A stretch of 64,000 nt of DNA from KBS50 sp042666615. GTDB taxonomy: Bacteria > Actinomycetota > Actinomycetes > Mycobacteriales > Micromonosporaceae. The stretch lies in NCBI RefSeq assembly GCF_042666615.1, contig NZ_JBHTDD010000023.1, forward strand, positions 1 to 64,000, written 5' to 3'. Below, one piece after another: positions 50,288 to 59,271 of the stretch (the first letter of the stretch is position 1; every line of letters begins with the position of its first letter). Under the pieces are notes generated by a model. The model had not been told where the DNA came from. It worked only from the letters and a program-made list of their open reading frames with translations, and did no database searches. Made by a program: the position numbers and the translations under genes.

Positions 50288-51195
50288 CCACCGTCGACCG
50301 TTCCGCACCGGCTACCGTGGCCGAGGCCGCCGGTGCCACGCGTCCCGCCGACCGTCCGCCGCGCGGCGAACTGGGCGTCGTCAACGTCTTCTCGCACGGC
50401 TTCCTGCTGCTGTGGGCGGCGATGACGGTGCTGCCGCTGCTCTGGGTGGTGATCAGCTCGTTCAAGAGCGACGGCGAGATCCTCAGCGACCCGTGGGGAT
50501 TCCCCGGTGACCTGCGGTTCGACAACTGGGTACGGGCCTGGACCGAGGCGAACATCGGCCGGTACTTCCTGAACAGCGCGATCGTCGTCGCCGGCTCGCT
50601 GACCGTCACCATGCTCCTCGGCGCGCTCGCGGCGTACGTCTTCGCCCGCTACGAGTTCCCCGGCCGGCAGATCGCCTACTACCTGTTCGTCGGCGGCATG
50701 ATGTTTCCGGTGTTCCTGGCCCTGGTGCCGCTGTTCCTGGTGGTGCGCAACGTCGGTCTGCTTGCCACCTGGCCCGGCCTGATGCTGGTCTACGCGGCCT
50801 ACTCGCTGCCGTTCACGGTCTTCTTCCTCACCGCGTTCTTCCGGACCCTGCCGACGTCGATCGCCGAGGCGGCGCTCGTCGACGGGTGCGGGCACTTCCG
50901 GCTCTTCTTCCGGGTCATGCTGCCGATGGCCAAGCCCGGTCTGATCAGCGTGGCGATCTTCAACTTCCTCAGCCACTGGAACCAGTTCATCCTGCCGCAG
51001 GTTCTCATGCCCGGCGACGAGTCCCGGCAGGTGCTCGCCCAGGGGCTGACGAAGCTGGCCGTAAGCCAGGGCTACGAGGGTGACTACGGCGGGCTGTTCG
51101 CCGGACTCACCATCGCCATGCTGCCGGTCCTCGCGGTGTACGTCCTGTTCCAGCGGCAGATCCAGGCGGGTCTCACCGCGGGTCAGCTCAAGTAA
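50284..51195 (+). CDS. ngcG: NgcG-type sugar ABC permease (copy 1)
   Basis: 303 aa, six helices, EAA loop EAALVDGCGHFRLFFRVMLP. ATG within the ATGA overlap with ngcF. Forms the heterodimeric channel with NgcF for GlcNAc/chitobiose uptake. Its 3' end overlaps the convergent HxlR gene by 8 bp. Confidence 0.88.
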   Translation: MTTVDRSAPATVAEAAGATRPADRPPRGELGVVNVFSHGFLLLWAAMTVLPLLWVVISSFKSDGEILSDPWGFPGDLRFDNWVRAWTEANIGRYFLNSAIVVAGSLTVTMLLGALAAYVFARYEFPGRQIAYYLFVGGMMFPVFLALVPLFLVVRNVGLLATWPGLMLVYAAYSLPFTVFFLTAFFRTLPTSIAEAALVDGCGHFRLFFRVMLPMAKPGLISVAIFNFLSHWNQFILPQVLMPGDESRQVLAQGLTKLAVSQGYEGDYGGLFAGLTIAMLPVLAVYVLFQRQIQAGLTAGQLK

Positions 51196-51598
51196 CGTCC
51201 GTCGGATGTTCGGCGTCCCACCGGTGCCGGGACTGCGCGACCGCTTCGCGGTTGGCCGATGACCAGTCGGCCAGGCTCCTGAGCAGTTCGCTCAGGCTGC
51301 GACCGCGATCGGTCAGCTCGTACGTCACGGTCATCGGAACGGTCGGGTACGCGGTGCGCAACACCAGGCCGTCACGTTCCAGCCGCCGCACGGTCAGCGT
51401 GAGCATGCGTTGCGAAACGCCGTGGACGTTGCGCTGGAGTTCCCGGAACCGGCGGGTGCCGCCGGACAACTCGGCGATCACCAGCACCGACCACCGGTCG
51501 CCCAGCCGGTCCAGGACGTCCCGCAGGCCGCAGTCCGGATGCGTGGGCGACCCACACGGCTCCAGCATGGTTACCCCGGTGTTCCCTGCCGACACCAC
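51188..51598 (-). CDS. HxlR-family regulator
   Basis: 136 aa. HTH_HxlR signature: CGLRDVLDRLGDRWSVLVIA with a conserved N-terminal Cys, then RFRELQRNVHGVSQRMLTLT and a wing. The GTG start (51598) has AAGGAGG upstream. Divergent from an NmrA-type oxidoreductase 78 bp away, the classic HxlR/quinone-reductase-like pairing; probably a redox- or quinone-sensing repressor of that gene. Confidence 0.88.
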   Translation of the reverse strand: MVSAGNTGVTMLEPCGSPTHPDCGLRDVLDRLGDRWSVLVIAELSGGTRRFRELQRNVHGVSQRMLTLTVRRLERDGLVLRTAYPTVPMTVTYELTDRGRSLSELLRSLADWSSANREAVAQSRHRWDAEHPTDVT

Positions 51599-51676
51599 AG
51601 TGCCTCCTTGTGGGGGTGGGTCGTCGCCTCAACGATAAAAGCCGAACAGGGACCACCACGTCGAAGGGCACACCAC

Positions 51677-52519
51677 ATGTTGCTGGTCACCGGCGCCTCC
51701 GGAGCGCTCGGCTCGCTCATCCACCGAGGGCTGACCGTTCGGGGTCTCACCCCGCTGGCCGGCAGCCGGACACCGGACCACCTCGGCGTCCAGGGCCGGT
51801 GGATCGATTTCGACGACCCGGCCGGACCGGACCTCTCCGGCGTCCGGACCCTGGTGCTGATCTCCGCGGGCTACGCCGAGGACGACGTCGTCATCGCCCG
51901 CCACGACCGCGTCATCACCGCCGCCGAGAAGGCCGGTGTGGAGCACGTCGTCTACACCAGCCTGGCCGCCGCCGGTGACCATCTCGCCATCGCCATCGCC
52001 CACCGGTGGACCGAACGCCGGCTACGGGCCAGCGCGCTGGCCTGGACCATCCTGCGCAACGGCCTGTACGCGGAGTTGGCCGGGCAACTCGCCGCCCCGC
52101 GCGGCGGGGTGATCTCCGCTCCGTGGGGCGACGGCGGGATCGCCGCCGTGGCCCGCCAGGATCTCGCGGACGCGGCGGTCCGGGTCGCGGCCGAACCCAC
52201 GCCGCACCGGAACCAGGTGTACGAACTGGTCGGTCCGGCCGCCGTCACGGCCGCCGACCTGGCCACCGCGTTGGGTGTCCGGTACGCCCCGGTGACGTTG
52301 GCCGAGCGGCGGTCCGCCCTCGCCGCTGCGGACCTGCTGCCGTTCCAGCCGCCGATGCTGATGGGCATCTACTCCGCCACGGCCGCCGGGTTCCTCAGCG
52401 GCACCGGCGGTGACCTCGAACCGCTGCTGGGCCGGCCGCCGCGCGACCCGCTCCCCATCGCCGTGGCGGCAGCCTCCTCGGCGGCGCGGAGCGCGCCGTC
52501 ACCGACAGTTGGCCGGTAA
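51677..52519 (+). CDS. NmrA-like NAD(P)-binding oxidoreductase
   Basis: 280 aa. LLVTGASGALGSLIHRGL is the Rossmann GxxGxxG. Atypical SDR (NmrA/QOR2 type) lacking the Tyr-x3-Lys pair; IRNGLYAEL-like segments follow (TILRNGLYAELAGQL). ATG 51677 has GAAGGG upstream. Likely NAD(P)H-dependent quinone reductase or redox sensor under HxlR control. Confidence 0.85.
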   Translation: MLLVTGASGALGSLIHRGLTVRGLTPLAGSRTPDHLGVQGRWIDFDDPAGPDLSGVRTLVLISAGYAEDDVVIARHDRVITAAEKAGVEHVVYTSLAAAGDHLAIAIAHRWTERRLRASALAWTILRNGLYAELAGQLAAPRGGVISAPWGDGGIAAVARQDLADAAVRVAAEPTPHRNQVYELVGPAAVTAADLATALGVRYAPVTLAERRSALAAADLLPFQPPMLMGIYSATAAGFLSGTGGDLEPLLGRPPRDPLPIAVAAASSAARSAPSPTVGR

Positions 52520-52599
52520 CAAGCGGGCTGCGTCTCCTCCCGATCCGGCGCTCGGCGGCCGATCGTTGAGGATCCGCTGGAACAGGTGGGAGTCCCATG

Positions 52600-53583
52600 T
52601 CAGGCGGCTCCGGTCAACCGGGCGTGCAGGGCGGCGGCCCGGTCGGGATCCATGTCCGGCAACGCGCGGGCGGCCAGCCAGGCGGCGCCGACCGCGCCAT
52701 CGCCGGCGGGCAGCAGCGGCGCCGACGGCCAGCGGGTGCTCAGGGCGGCGCCTACCGCGTCGGCCAGGGCGGTGCCGGCGAGCAGGCCGCCCGCGAGGAC
52801 CACCGGGCCCGTCTGGTCGGGGGCGCGCACCACGGCGACGCTGCCGGTCAGCAGGCCGGCGGCCTCGGTGACGATCTGGGTGGCGAGCGGGTCGCCATCG
52901 GTGTGGGCGGCGAGCACCACCGGCGCGAGCCGGGCCAGCTCGATCGGTTGGCGGCGGGTCACCGCCTGGACGATCAGATCCGTGGTACGTCGCCCGTCCG
53001 GCTCCGCCGGGCCCACCAGGTCGGTGAGGAGGGCACGGATGAGCGGTCCCGGCTGCCGGCCGGTGTCGAGGTGCAGCAGACTGTGGCGCACCGCCTCCCG
53101 GCCGAGCCAGAACCCGGATCCGGCGTCGCCGAGCAGCCAGCCGTGCCCGTCGGCGGTGTGGACCAGGCACAGGTCGTGGACCGCGGCGGCGACCGCCCCG
53201 GTGCCGGCGATCAGGACGGTCCCGGTGGCGGCGGAGGTTGCCGAGGCGTACGCGACCAGGGCGTCGCTGTCCATCGTGTACGGGCAGCGCAGCCCGGCGT
53301 CGGCCCAGGCGCGGTCGAAGGCGGCCCGACCGCCGGGATCGGAAAGCACCCGGCCGAGGCCGGCGAGCCCGATGAAGCCGGCACGGACCCGGCCGGCGTC
53401 TGTTCCCGCGAGCGCCGCCCGTAGGGCATTGCCCAGCTCGCGGGCCGCCGGTTCGGCGCCGTGGCTGGTGGGGTTGCCTCCGCCCGCCCGGCCGGTGCCG
53501 ACGACCGCACCGGCCAGCGACACCACCGCGGCACGGGTGGCCGTGCCGCCGACGTCCAGCCCCAACACCAGATCCTCGGCCAT
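52600..53583 (-). CDS. N-acetylglucosamine kinase-like (BadF/BadG ATPase family)
   Basis: 327 aa. VLGLDVGGTATRAAVV is phosphate-1, DSDALVAYASATSA the central Asp region, VLIAGTGAVAAAVHD phosphate-2, and VVLAGGLLAG the adenosine motif. It matches BadF/BadG/BcrA-type sugar kinases such as actinobacterial GlcNAc kinase. ATG 53583 was chosen; an upstream ATG at 53610 would add nine residues. Its place between two NgcEFG importers suggests that it phosphorylates imported amino sugar. Confidence 0.8.
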   Translation of the reverse strand: MAEDLVLGLDVGGTATRAAVVSLAGAVVGTGRAGGGNPTSHGAEPAARELGNALRAALAGTDAGRVRAGFIGLAGLGRVLSDPGGRAAFDRAWADAGLRCPYTMDSDALVAYASATSAATGTVLIAGTGAVAAAVHDLCLVHTADGHGWLLGDAGSGFWLGREAVRHSLLHLDTGRQPGPLIRALLTDLVGPAEPDGRRTTDLIVQAVTRRQPIELARLAPVVLAAHTDGDPLATQIVTEAAGLLTGSVAVVRAPDQTGPVVLAGGLLAGTALADAVGAALSTRWPSAPLLPAGDGAVGAAWLAARALPDMDPDRAAALHARLTGAA

Positions 53584-53679
53584 CGCACCCGCCTCTCGTG
53601 ATTGGTCCATGCTGGCCGACCCGGTGCCGTCCGGCAAGAACCGGGAGGTTGTCCGACTCCCGCCGTACGCTTCCGCGCC

Positions 53680-54309
53680 ATGTCGACATTCATGGGGATG
53701 GCCTGGATCGATTTGTGCCCGGATGTGGCCGCGGATGCGGGGCTGGCCGCGTTCGACGCCGTGGTGGAGCGGGTGCGGCGATCTCCCTACCTGGATCTCT
53801 TCGACGCGGGGGCCGGCAGTCACGAACTGGCCGATGGTCGTTGCCGGATCCAATCGTTCGCGGAGCGCGACTACGCCGAGCTCGCCACCGCGGTGGTGAG
53901 CTTCGCGGCGGAAACCGGCATGGTGTTCCGTGCCTTCGTGGCACTCGACCACGACGAGTTCGGTGCGGAACACGTCGTCCTGGATGCCGCCGCGGGCGAG
54001 GTTCGGCGGGCGTACCACTACTTCGCCTTTCCTCGGGACGAGGAGACCGGCGAGTACTACACCGAGGGCGGGCCGGGTGTGCTGGCCGAGGTTCCGGTGA
54101 TCGAGAAGCCGACGGTCGTCATCGACCCCGGTGTGCTGGCCGACGGACCGGTCGCGCGTGCCACCGTGGCTGCTCGGTACGGGGTACCGGTGTCGGCGAT
54201 GCACGCCGCTGCGGCGGCGGACGCATCCGCCCACCTGGAGTGCGGGGCCGTTGGCGGTCCTTCCTCGCACTGGCAGGAGACGCTTGGCCTGGCCTGGGAT
54301 GCGGAGTGA
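53680..54309 (+). CDS. Hypothetical acidic protein
   Basis: 209 aa from ATG 53680. Acidic, no signal peptide; contains DGRCRIQSFAERDYAELATA, FVALDHDEFGAEHVVLDAAA and YHYFAFPRDEETGEYYTEGG. No family recognised. TACGCT lies 8 nt upstream (53666-53671), so it may be leaderless. Divergent from the sugar kinase 96 bp away. Confidence 0.6.
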   Translation: MSTFMGMAWIDLCPDVAADAGLAAFDAVVERVRRSPYLDLFDAGAGSHELADGRCRIQSFAERDYAELATAVVSFAAETGMVFRAFVALDHDEFGAEHVVLDAAAGEVRRAYHYFAFPRDEETGEYYTEGGPGVLAEVPVIEKPTVVIDPGVLADGPVARATVAARYGVPVSAMHAAAAADASAHLECGAVGGPSSHWQETLGLAWDAE

Positions 54310-54429
54310 TCGGCGCCTAGCCAGCCGGTGCGAGGTCCACGAACGGGGTTTGCGGCGCGCAAGGGGCCCCGTCAATCATGAACACCCACAGTCACCGACG
54401 ACGCGCCCGCACGGCCGCACCGTCGCCGG

Positions 54430-54553
54430 CTTTGCGCTGCTGTAGCCCACGCAACAGCTGCCCTGGGTAACCGTGGCGATCGACAATGAACATCGACTAT
54501 TTGCTATAAATCCAGATGAACTCGGGTGTTGCGTGGGCTACAGCAGCGCAAAG
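54430..54553. repeat. Perfect 27-bp inverted repeat flanking a 70-bp AT-rich spacer
   Basis: 54430-54456 (opens CTTTGCGCTGCTGTAGCCCA) is exactly inverted at 54527-54553. The spacer includes TTGCTATAAATCC, promoter-like. It could be a MITE-type element, an invertible segment or a large hairpin. Confidence 0.8.
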
Positions 54554-54752
54554 GCCGCCGGCGCCGCCCAGGCGATCCACCAAGCCGTCACCCAATGTAG
54601 GCGTCCGGAGACCTGTGTGCCGTTGTCACGCTCCGCGTTCACCGTCAATGTGTCGCCACACTCGGTCGGCCCGGTGAACGAAATGCCGCGCTGGCGACTG
54701 CTGCCGGCCGCTGCCGGTTGAGGTCACAGTTGCGAAAACTTCGCCCACGGTC

Positions 54753-54800
54753 TTGACAGGAGCTGCCCTTTAGTAAGAACTTTTACCACTAACAGTTAAC
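54753..54800 (+). promoter_or_regulatory. Promoter/operator region of the rpiR-type gene
   Basis: TTGACA at 54753-54758, followed by a markedly AT-rich stretch with TAGTAA...TTACCACTA and AGTTAACAAA. No well-spaced -10 is certain. The AT-rich partial repeats are candidate RpiR-type binding sites. Confidence 0.4.
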
Positions 54801-54825
54801 AAACCTTTCCTATGAAGGAGTGTCG

Positions 54826-55746
54826 ATGGCGCAGCACGTGACGGAGGCCGCCGGGGATGGCGCCGGCCGGCCCGACAGCGTGCTGGCCCGGGTCCGGTCC
54901 CGGCTGCCGGCGTTCACCGGGGCACTGCGCCGGGTCGCCGACCAGGTGCTCGCCGATCCGGCGGCAGCCGCCCGGGCCACCATCGTGGAGCTTGCCGAAC
55001 GCAGCGGAACCTCGCCCGCGACCGTCACCCGGTTCTGCCGGGCGCTCGGCTTCGAGGGCTACGCCGGGCTGCGGCTGGCCATCGCGGCCGAGACCGGCCG
55101 GGCCCGGTTGGCGGGCTGGACGGTGGACATCGGCCGGGAGATCCAGCCCGGAGACCCCCTCGACCGGGTGCTCGACCAGATCATGGCGGCCGACACCCGC
55201 GCCATGCACGACACCGCCGCGCTGCTCGACCTCGGCGCGGTCGAACGGGCGGCGGCCGCGATCGCCGCCGCGGCCCGGGTCAACGTCTTCGGCGCCAGCG
55301 GGAGCGCCCTGGTCGGTGAGGAGATGCGGTTCAGCCTGCACCGCATCGGCGTTGCCGCGTGGGCCTGGCGGGACCTTCACGAAGGACTGGCCGGGGCGGC
55401 GCTGCTCGGCCCGGGTGACGTGGCGCTGGGCGTGTCGCACAGTGGCGAGACCCGGGAAACCATCGAACTGCTCGCCGAGGCCGGCGGCCACGGCGCCACC
55501 ACCGTGGCGCTGACCGGCTTCCCCCGGTCGCCGCTGGCCGAACTCGCCGACATCGTGCTGCTCACCGCCAGCCAGGCCACCACCTTCCGGCCGGACGCGC
55601 TCTCCGCCCGGCACCCGCAGCTGGTGGTGCTCGATCTGCTCTACATCGCCGTCGCGCAGCGCACCCACGCCCGGGCACACGCCGCCTTCCAGCGCACCGC
55701 GCAGGCCGTCGACGGCCACAAGTCGCTGCGGGGGGCGCCGTCGTGA
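54826..55746 (+). CDS. RpiR/MurR-family sugar-phosphate-sensing regulator
   Basis: 306 aa. The N-terminal HTH_6 (VELAERSGTSPATVTRFCRA, LGFEGYAGL) is followed by a C-terminal SIS sugar-phosphate domain (VNVFGASGSALVGEEM, GVSHSGETRETIELL). ATG 54826 has AAGGAG five bases upstream; the in-frame GTG six bases earlier overlaps that site. It sits 98 bp before the second ngcEFG operon, so it probably regulates it in response to a phosphorylated amino sugar such as GlcNAc-6-P or MurNAc-6-P. Confidence 0.88.
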   Translation: MAQHVTEAAGDGAGRPDSVLARVRSRLPAFTGALRRVADQVLADPAAAARATIVELAERSGTSPATVTRFCRALGFEGYAGLRLAIAAETGRARLAGWTVDIGREIQPGDPLDRVLDQIMAADTRAMHDTAALLDLGAVERAAAAIAAAARVNVFGASGSALVGEEMRFSLHRIGVAAWAWRDLHEGLAGAALLGPGDVALGVSHSGETRETIELLAEAGGHGATTVALTGFPRSPLAELADIVLLTASQATTFRPDALSARHPQLVVLDLLYIAVAQRTHARAHAAFQRTAQAVDGHKSLRGAPS

Positions 55747-55844
55747 CGAACCCGCCGCTGTTGCCGTACCAGACAGTCCCGCAACCGGACGACCGCGGCC
55801 GGCCGCGGTCCGCCGCCCGACCCGGATCCCACCTTGAGGAGACC

Positions 55845-57284
55845 ATGATGTCCGCTATCCCCGACCGGCCGGCGGAGCTGAGCCGCCGTACGCTGCTCGG
55901 CCGCACCGCCGCCGCCGGCCTGCTTGCCACCCCCGCCGCCGGCCTGCTCGGCGCCTGCGCCACCAGCGGCGGCGACGGCGGCGACACCGAGCAGGCGACC
56001 GGCACCAAGTCGGCCGAGAACCCCTTCGGCGTCAAGGAGGACGCGCCGCTGGAGGTGGTCATCTTCAACGGCGGGTACGGCGACAAGTACGCCACCGACG
56101 TGCACGAGCCGCTGTACCGGAAGAAGTTCCCCAACGCGGAGGTCAAACACCAGGCCAGCCAGGCGATCTCGACGGTGCTCCAGCCCCGGTTCGCCTCGGG
56201 AAACCCGCCGGAGTTCGTCAACAACTCCGGCGAGAAGTCGATGGACTTCGGTGCGCTGGTCGCCGACGGCCAGTTGCTGGACCTCACCGAGCTGTGGGAC
56301 GCGCCGTCGGTCGACGACCCGAACAAGAAGGTCCGCGACACCGTCGTGCCGGGCACCGTCGATGTCGGCTCGTTCAACGGCAAGCCGTACGTCCTGTATT
56401 ACGTCTCGACGGTGTTCGGGCTGTGGTACTCGGGCAAGCTCTTCAGCGGCAGCGGGCTGCAGCCGGCGAAGACCTGGGACGAGTTCATGTCACTGCTCGA
56501 CAAGCTGAAGTCCAAGGGCGTCACCCCGTACGGCTACGCCGGCGCCAACGCGGCCTACTACCAGTGGAACGTCATCCTCACCCACGCCGCGAAGATCGGT
56601 GGCGAGGAGGTGCTGAAGAACATCGACAACCTGGCGGCCGGGGCGTGGACGGCGGACCCGGTCCGGCAGGCCGCCGCCGCCTGGGCCGAGGTGGGCGCGA
56701 AGTACAGCGACAAGAGCTTCGAAGGGCTCAAGCACACCGACGTCCAACTGCTGCAGAACCAGTACAAGGTGGGGCTCTACCCCAGCGGCGACTGGCTGGA
56801 GAACGAGCAGAAGCAGAACACCCCGCCGGACTTCCAGTACCAGATGGCGACGCTGCCCGGCCTGACGTCCTCGGACAAGCTGCCGGCCGGCACGCTGCGC
56901 GCCACCGCCGCCGAGGGGTATTTCGTCTCGGCCAAGAGCAAGAATCCGCGCGGTGGCCTGGAGTACATGCGCCAGATGCTCTCCACGGAGGGCGCGAAGG
57001 GCTTCACCGAGACGGTCCGGGCGGCCACCGTGGTGCCCGCCGCCACGGCCGGCTACGCCTTCCCACCGGGGGTGAAGAGTTCCCAGGACGCGCTCGCGGC
57101 GGCCGGGCAGAACGTCGTAAACCTCTTCTTCGACGGCTGGTACAAGGAGCTGGACAAGGAGGCGCGGACCGCCACCAACGAGCTGATGTTCGGTCGGATC
57201 AAGGCTGACCAGTTCTGCGAGCGGATGCAGCAGCGGGCCGACGCCATCGCCAAGGACGACTCCGTCACCAAGTTCACGCGCTGA
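55845..57284 (+). CDS. ngcE: NgcE-type amino-sugar binding lipoprotein (copy 2)
   Basis: 479 aa. Twin-arginine SRRTLLGRTAAAG and lipobox LLGAC (Cys38). NPFGVKEDAPLEVVIFNGGY is almost identical to the copy-1 start, but the body diverges (WYSGKLFSGSGLQPAKTWDE). GAGGAGA precedes ATG 55845. First gene of the second ngcEFG, after the RpiR gene. Confidence 0.88.
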   Translation: MMSAIPDRPAELSRRTLLGRTAAAGLLATPAAGLLGACATSGGDGGDTEQATGTKSAENPFGVKEDAPLEVVIFNGGYGDKYATDVHEPLYRKKFPNAEVKHQASQAISTVLQPRFASGNPPEFVNNSGEKSMDFGALVADGQLLDLTELWDAPSVDDPNKKVRDTVVPGTVDVGSFNGKPYVLYYVSTVFGLWYSGKLFSGSGLQPAKTWDEFMSLLDKLKSKGVTPYGYAGANAAYYQWNVILTHAAKIGGEEVLKNIDNLAAGAWTADPVRQAAAAWAEVGAKYSDKSFEGLKHTDVQLLQNQYKVGLYPSGDWLENEQKQNTPPDFQYQMATLPGLTSSDKLPAGTLRATAAEGYFVSAKSKNPRGGLEYMRQMLSTEGAKGFTETVRAATVVPAATAGYAFPPGVKSSQDALAAAGQNVVNLFFDGWYKELDKEARTATNELMFGRIKADQFCERMQQRADAIAKDDSVTKFTR

Positions 57285-57299
57285 TCGGGGCGGTCACCC

Positions 57300-58211
57300 A
57301 TGCGGCACGGCAGGTATCCCTTCATCATCGGCTTCCTCTTCGTACCGGTGGTGTTGTACTCGGTTTTCGTGGTGGGGCCGTACGGCCAGGCGTTCTACAT
57401 CGCGTTGACCGACTGGCACGGGTTGTCGGCGCCGAACTGGGTGGGGCTGGACAACTTCCGGCGGCTGCTTGACGACACCGCCTTCTGGAAGGCGATCCAG
57501 CACCACGGGATCCTGCTGCTCGCCCTGCCGCTGATCACCATCGCCATCGCGTTGTTCTTCTCGTTCCTGCTCAACGTCGGTGGCGGCGGCAGCGGGGGAG
57601 ACCGGCGAGGCGTGTGGGGCTCGTCGTTCTACCGGGTGGTGTTCTTCTTTCCCCAGGTCCTCGCCGTGGCCATCATCGCCGTGCTGTTCCAGACGGTGTA
57701 CCGGCCGAACGAGTCCGGCCTGATCAACGGGGTCCTGATGAAGCTCGGGTTCGACCCGGTGCTGTTCCTCATCCGCCCCAACCTGGCGCTGTGGTCGATC
57801 ATCGCGGTGCTGGTCTGGCAGTGCGTCGGCTTCTACGTGGTGTTGTTCTCGGCGGGGATGGCGTCCATCCCCGCCGAGATCTACGAGGCCGCCGAGCTGG
57901 ACGGGGCGAACCGGATCACGTTGTTCTTCCGGGTCACCCTGCCGCTGCTGTGGGACACCCTCCAGGTGGCCTGGGTCTATCTCGGCATCGCCGCGTTCGA
58001 CGCGTTCGCCATCGTCGCGGTGCTCTCCATCGACCAGGGCGGCCCGGACGGCGCCACCACCGTGCTGGCCATGGAGATCTACCGCAACGCGTTCGTCTAC
58101 TCGCGGTACGGCTACGCCTCGGCGATGGGCGTGGCGTTGTTCTTCCTGACCCTCACCTTCGCGGCGCTCACGCTGCGGCTGTCCAAGCGGGAGAGCGTGG
58201 AGTACTCATGA
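57300..58211 (+). CDS. ngcF: NgcF-type sugar ABC permease (copy 2)
   Basis: 303 aa, six helices, EAA loop EAAELDGANRITLFFRVTLP. It begins MRHGRYPFIIGFLFVPVVLY, parallel to copy 1. 15 bp after ngcE; overlaps ngcG by ATGA at 58208. Confidence 0.88.
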   Translation: MRHGRYPFIIGFLFVPVVLYSVFVVGPYGQAFYIALTDWHGLSAPNWVGLDNFRRLLDDTAFWKAIQHHGILLLALPLITIAIALFFSFLLNVGGGGSGGDRRGVWGSSFYRVVFFFPQVLAVAIIAVLFQTVYRPNESGLINGVLMKLGFDPVLFLIRPNLALWSIIAVLVWQCVGFYVVLFSAGMASIPAEIYEAAELDGANRITLFFRVTLPLLWDTLQVAWVYLGIAAFDAFAIVAVLSIDQGGPDGATTVLAMEIYRNAFVYSRYGYASAMGVALFFLTLTFAALTLRLSKRESVEYS

Positions 58212-59173
58212 ACCCGTACACCACGACCCAGACCCCGGCGCCCGGTTCCGCGCCGGAGGCGGGTGCCCCGAAGACCGGCCGGTCCGGTTCCCCCGATCCC
58301 GCCGGGCGGGCCGGGTCCGGTCGCCGCGACCGGACCCGGCACGGCGAGGTCGGTCTGCTCACCACCCTCGGCCACCTGGCCCTCGTGGTCTGGGCGATCA
58401 TCGTGATCGCGCCGATCCTGTGGACCTTCCTGGCCTCCTTCAAGAACACCGCCGAGATCTTCAGTAGCCCGTGGACGCTGCCGGCCGAGCTGCGCTGGGA
58501 GAACTACGCCCGGGCCTGGACCGAGGCGCGGGTCGGCCGGTACTTCCTGAACAGCGTGCTTGTGGTGTCGCTTAGCACGTTCGGCACCATGCTCTTCGGG
58601 TCGATGGCGGCGTACGTGCTGGCCCGATACCGGTTCCCGGGCAACCGGCTGATCTTCTACTTCTTCGTCTCGGGGTTGGCCTTCCCGGTGTTCCTCGCCC
58701 TGGTTCCGCTGTTCTTCGTGGTCCGCAACCTCGGGTTGCTGGACACCTACACCGGCCTGGTGCTCGTCTACATCGCCTATTCGCTGCCGTTCACCGTCTT
58801 CTTCCTGGCCGCGTTCTTCAAGACGCTGCCGCAATCGGTGGCCGAGGCGGGGTTGATCGACGGCTGCTCACACACCCGGCTGTTCTTCCAGGTGATGGTG
58901 CCGATGGCCAAACCCGGCCTGGTCAGCGTGACGATCTTCAACGTCATCGGCCAGTGGGCGCAGTACCAGCTGCCGCTGGTGCTGCTCTCCAACGCCAAGG
59001 AGAAGTGGGTGCTCACCCAGGGCATCGCCGACATCTCGGTGAACGCCGGCTACGAGGCGGACTGGTCGGGCCTGTTCGCGGCCCTCACCCTCGCCATCCT
59101 GCCGATGATCATCGTGTACGCCGTTTTCCAGCGGCAGATCCAGGCCGGTCTCACCTCCGGCGCGGTGAAGTGA
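58208..59173 (+). CDS. ngcG: NgcG-type sugar ABC permease (copy 2)
   Basis: 321 aa. A Pro/Gly/Arg-rich cytoplasmic N-terminus of about 50 residues, absent from copy 1, precedes six helices. The EAA loop is EAGLIDGCSHTRLFFQVMVP. Pairs with the upstream NgcF. No ATPase gene is present in either operon. Confidence 0.88.
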   Translation: MNPYTTTQTPAPGSAPEAGAPKTGRSGSPDPAGRAGSGRRDRTRHGEVGLLTTLGHLALVVWAIIVIAPILWTFLASFKNTAEIFSSPWTLPAELRWENYARAWTEARVGRYFLNSVLVVSLSTFGTMLFGSMAAYVLARYRFPGNRLIFYFFVSGLAFPVFLALVPLFFVVRNLGLLDTYTGLVLVYIAYSLPFTVFFLAAFFKTLPQSVAEAGLIDGCSHTRLFFQVMVPMAKPGLVSVTIFNVIGQWAQYQLPLVLLSNAKEKWVLTQGIADISVNAGYEADWSGLFAALTLAILPMIIVYAVFQRQIQAGLTSGAVK

Positions 59174-59271
59174 CGCGCCGGGAGGCGGGCGTGCTGCCGC
59201 CCGGGTAAACCCCGACCCGGATTGTCGGTGCGGCTCGGTACCGTGCGTCGACACCCGGATGAGGAGGCAGC

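Larger units (their letters stand above)
54310..54825. other. 516-bp interval without a supported gene
   Basis: Lower GC than its surroundings. It contains a perfect 27-bp inverted repeat (described separately) and the AT-rich promoter region of the rpiR-type gene. An 82-codon frame at 54473-54721 has no ribosome site, family resemblance or credible codon pattern and is not called. Confidence 0.6.

Noticed and set aside
54473..54721. 82-codon frame within the inverted-repeat region
   Set aside because: No ribosome site, crosses an arm of the inverted repeat, composition unlike real genes here.
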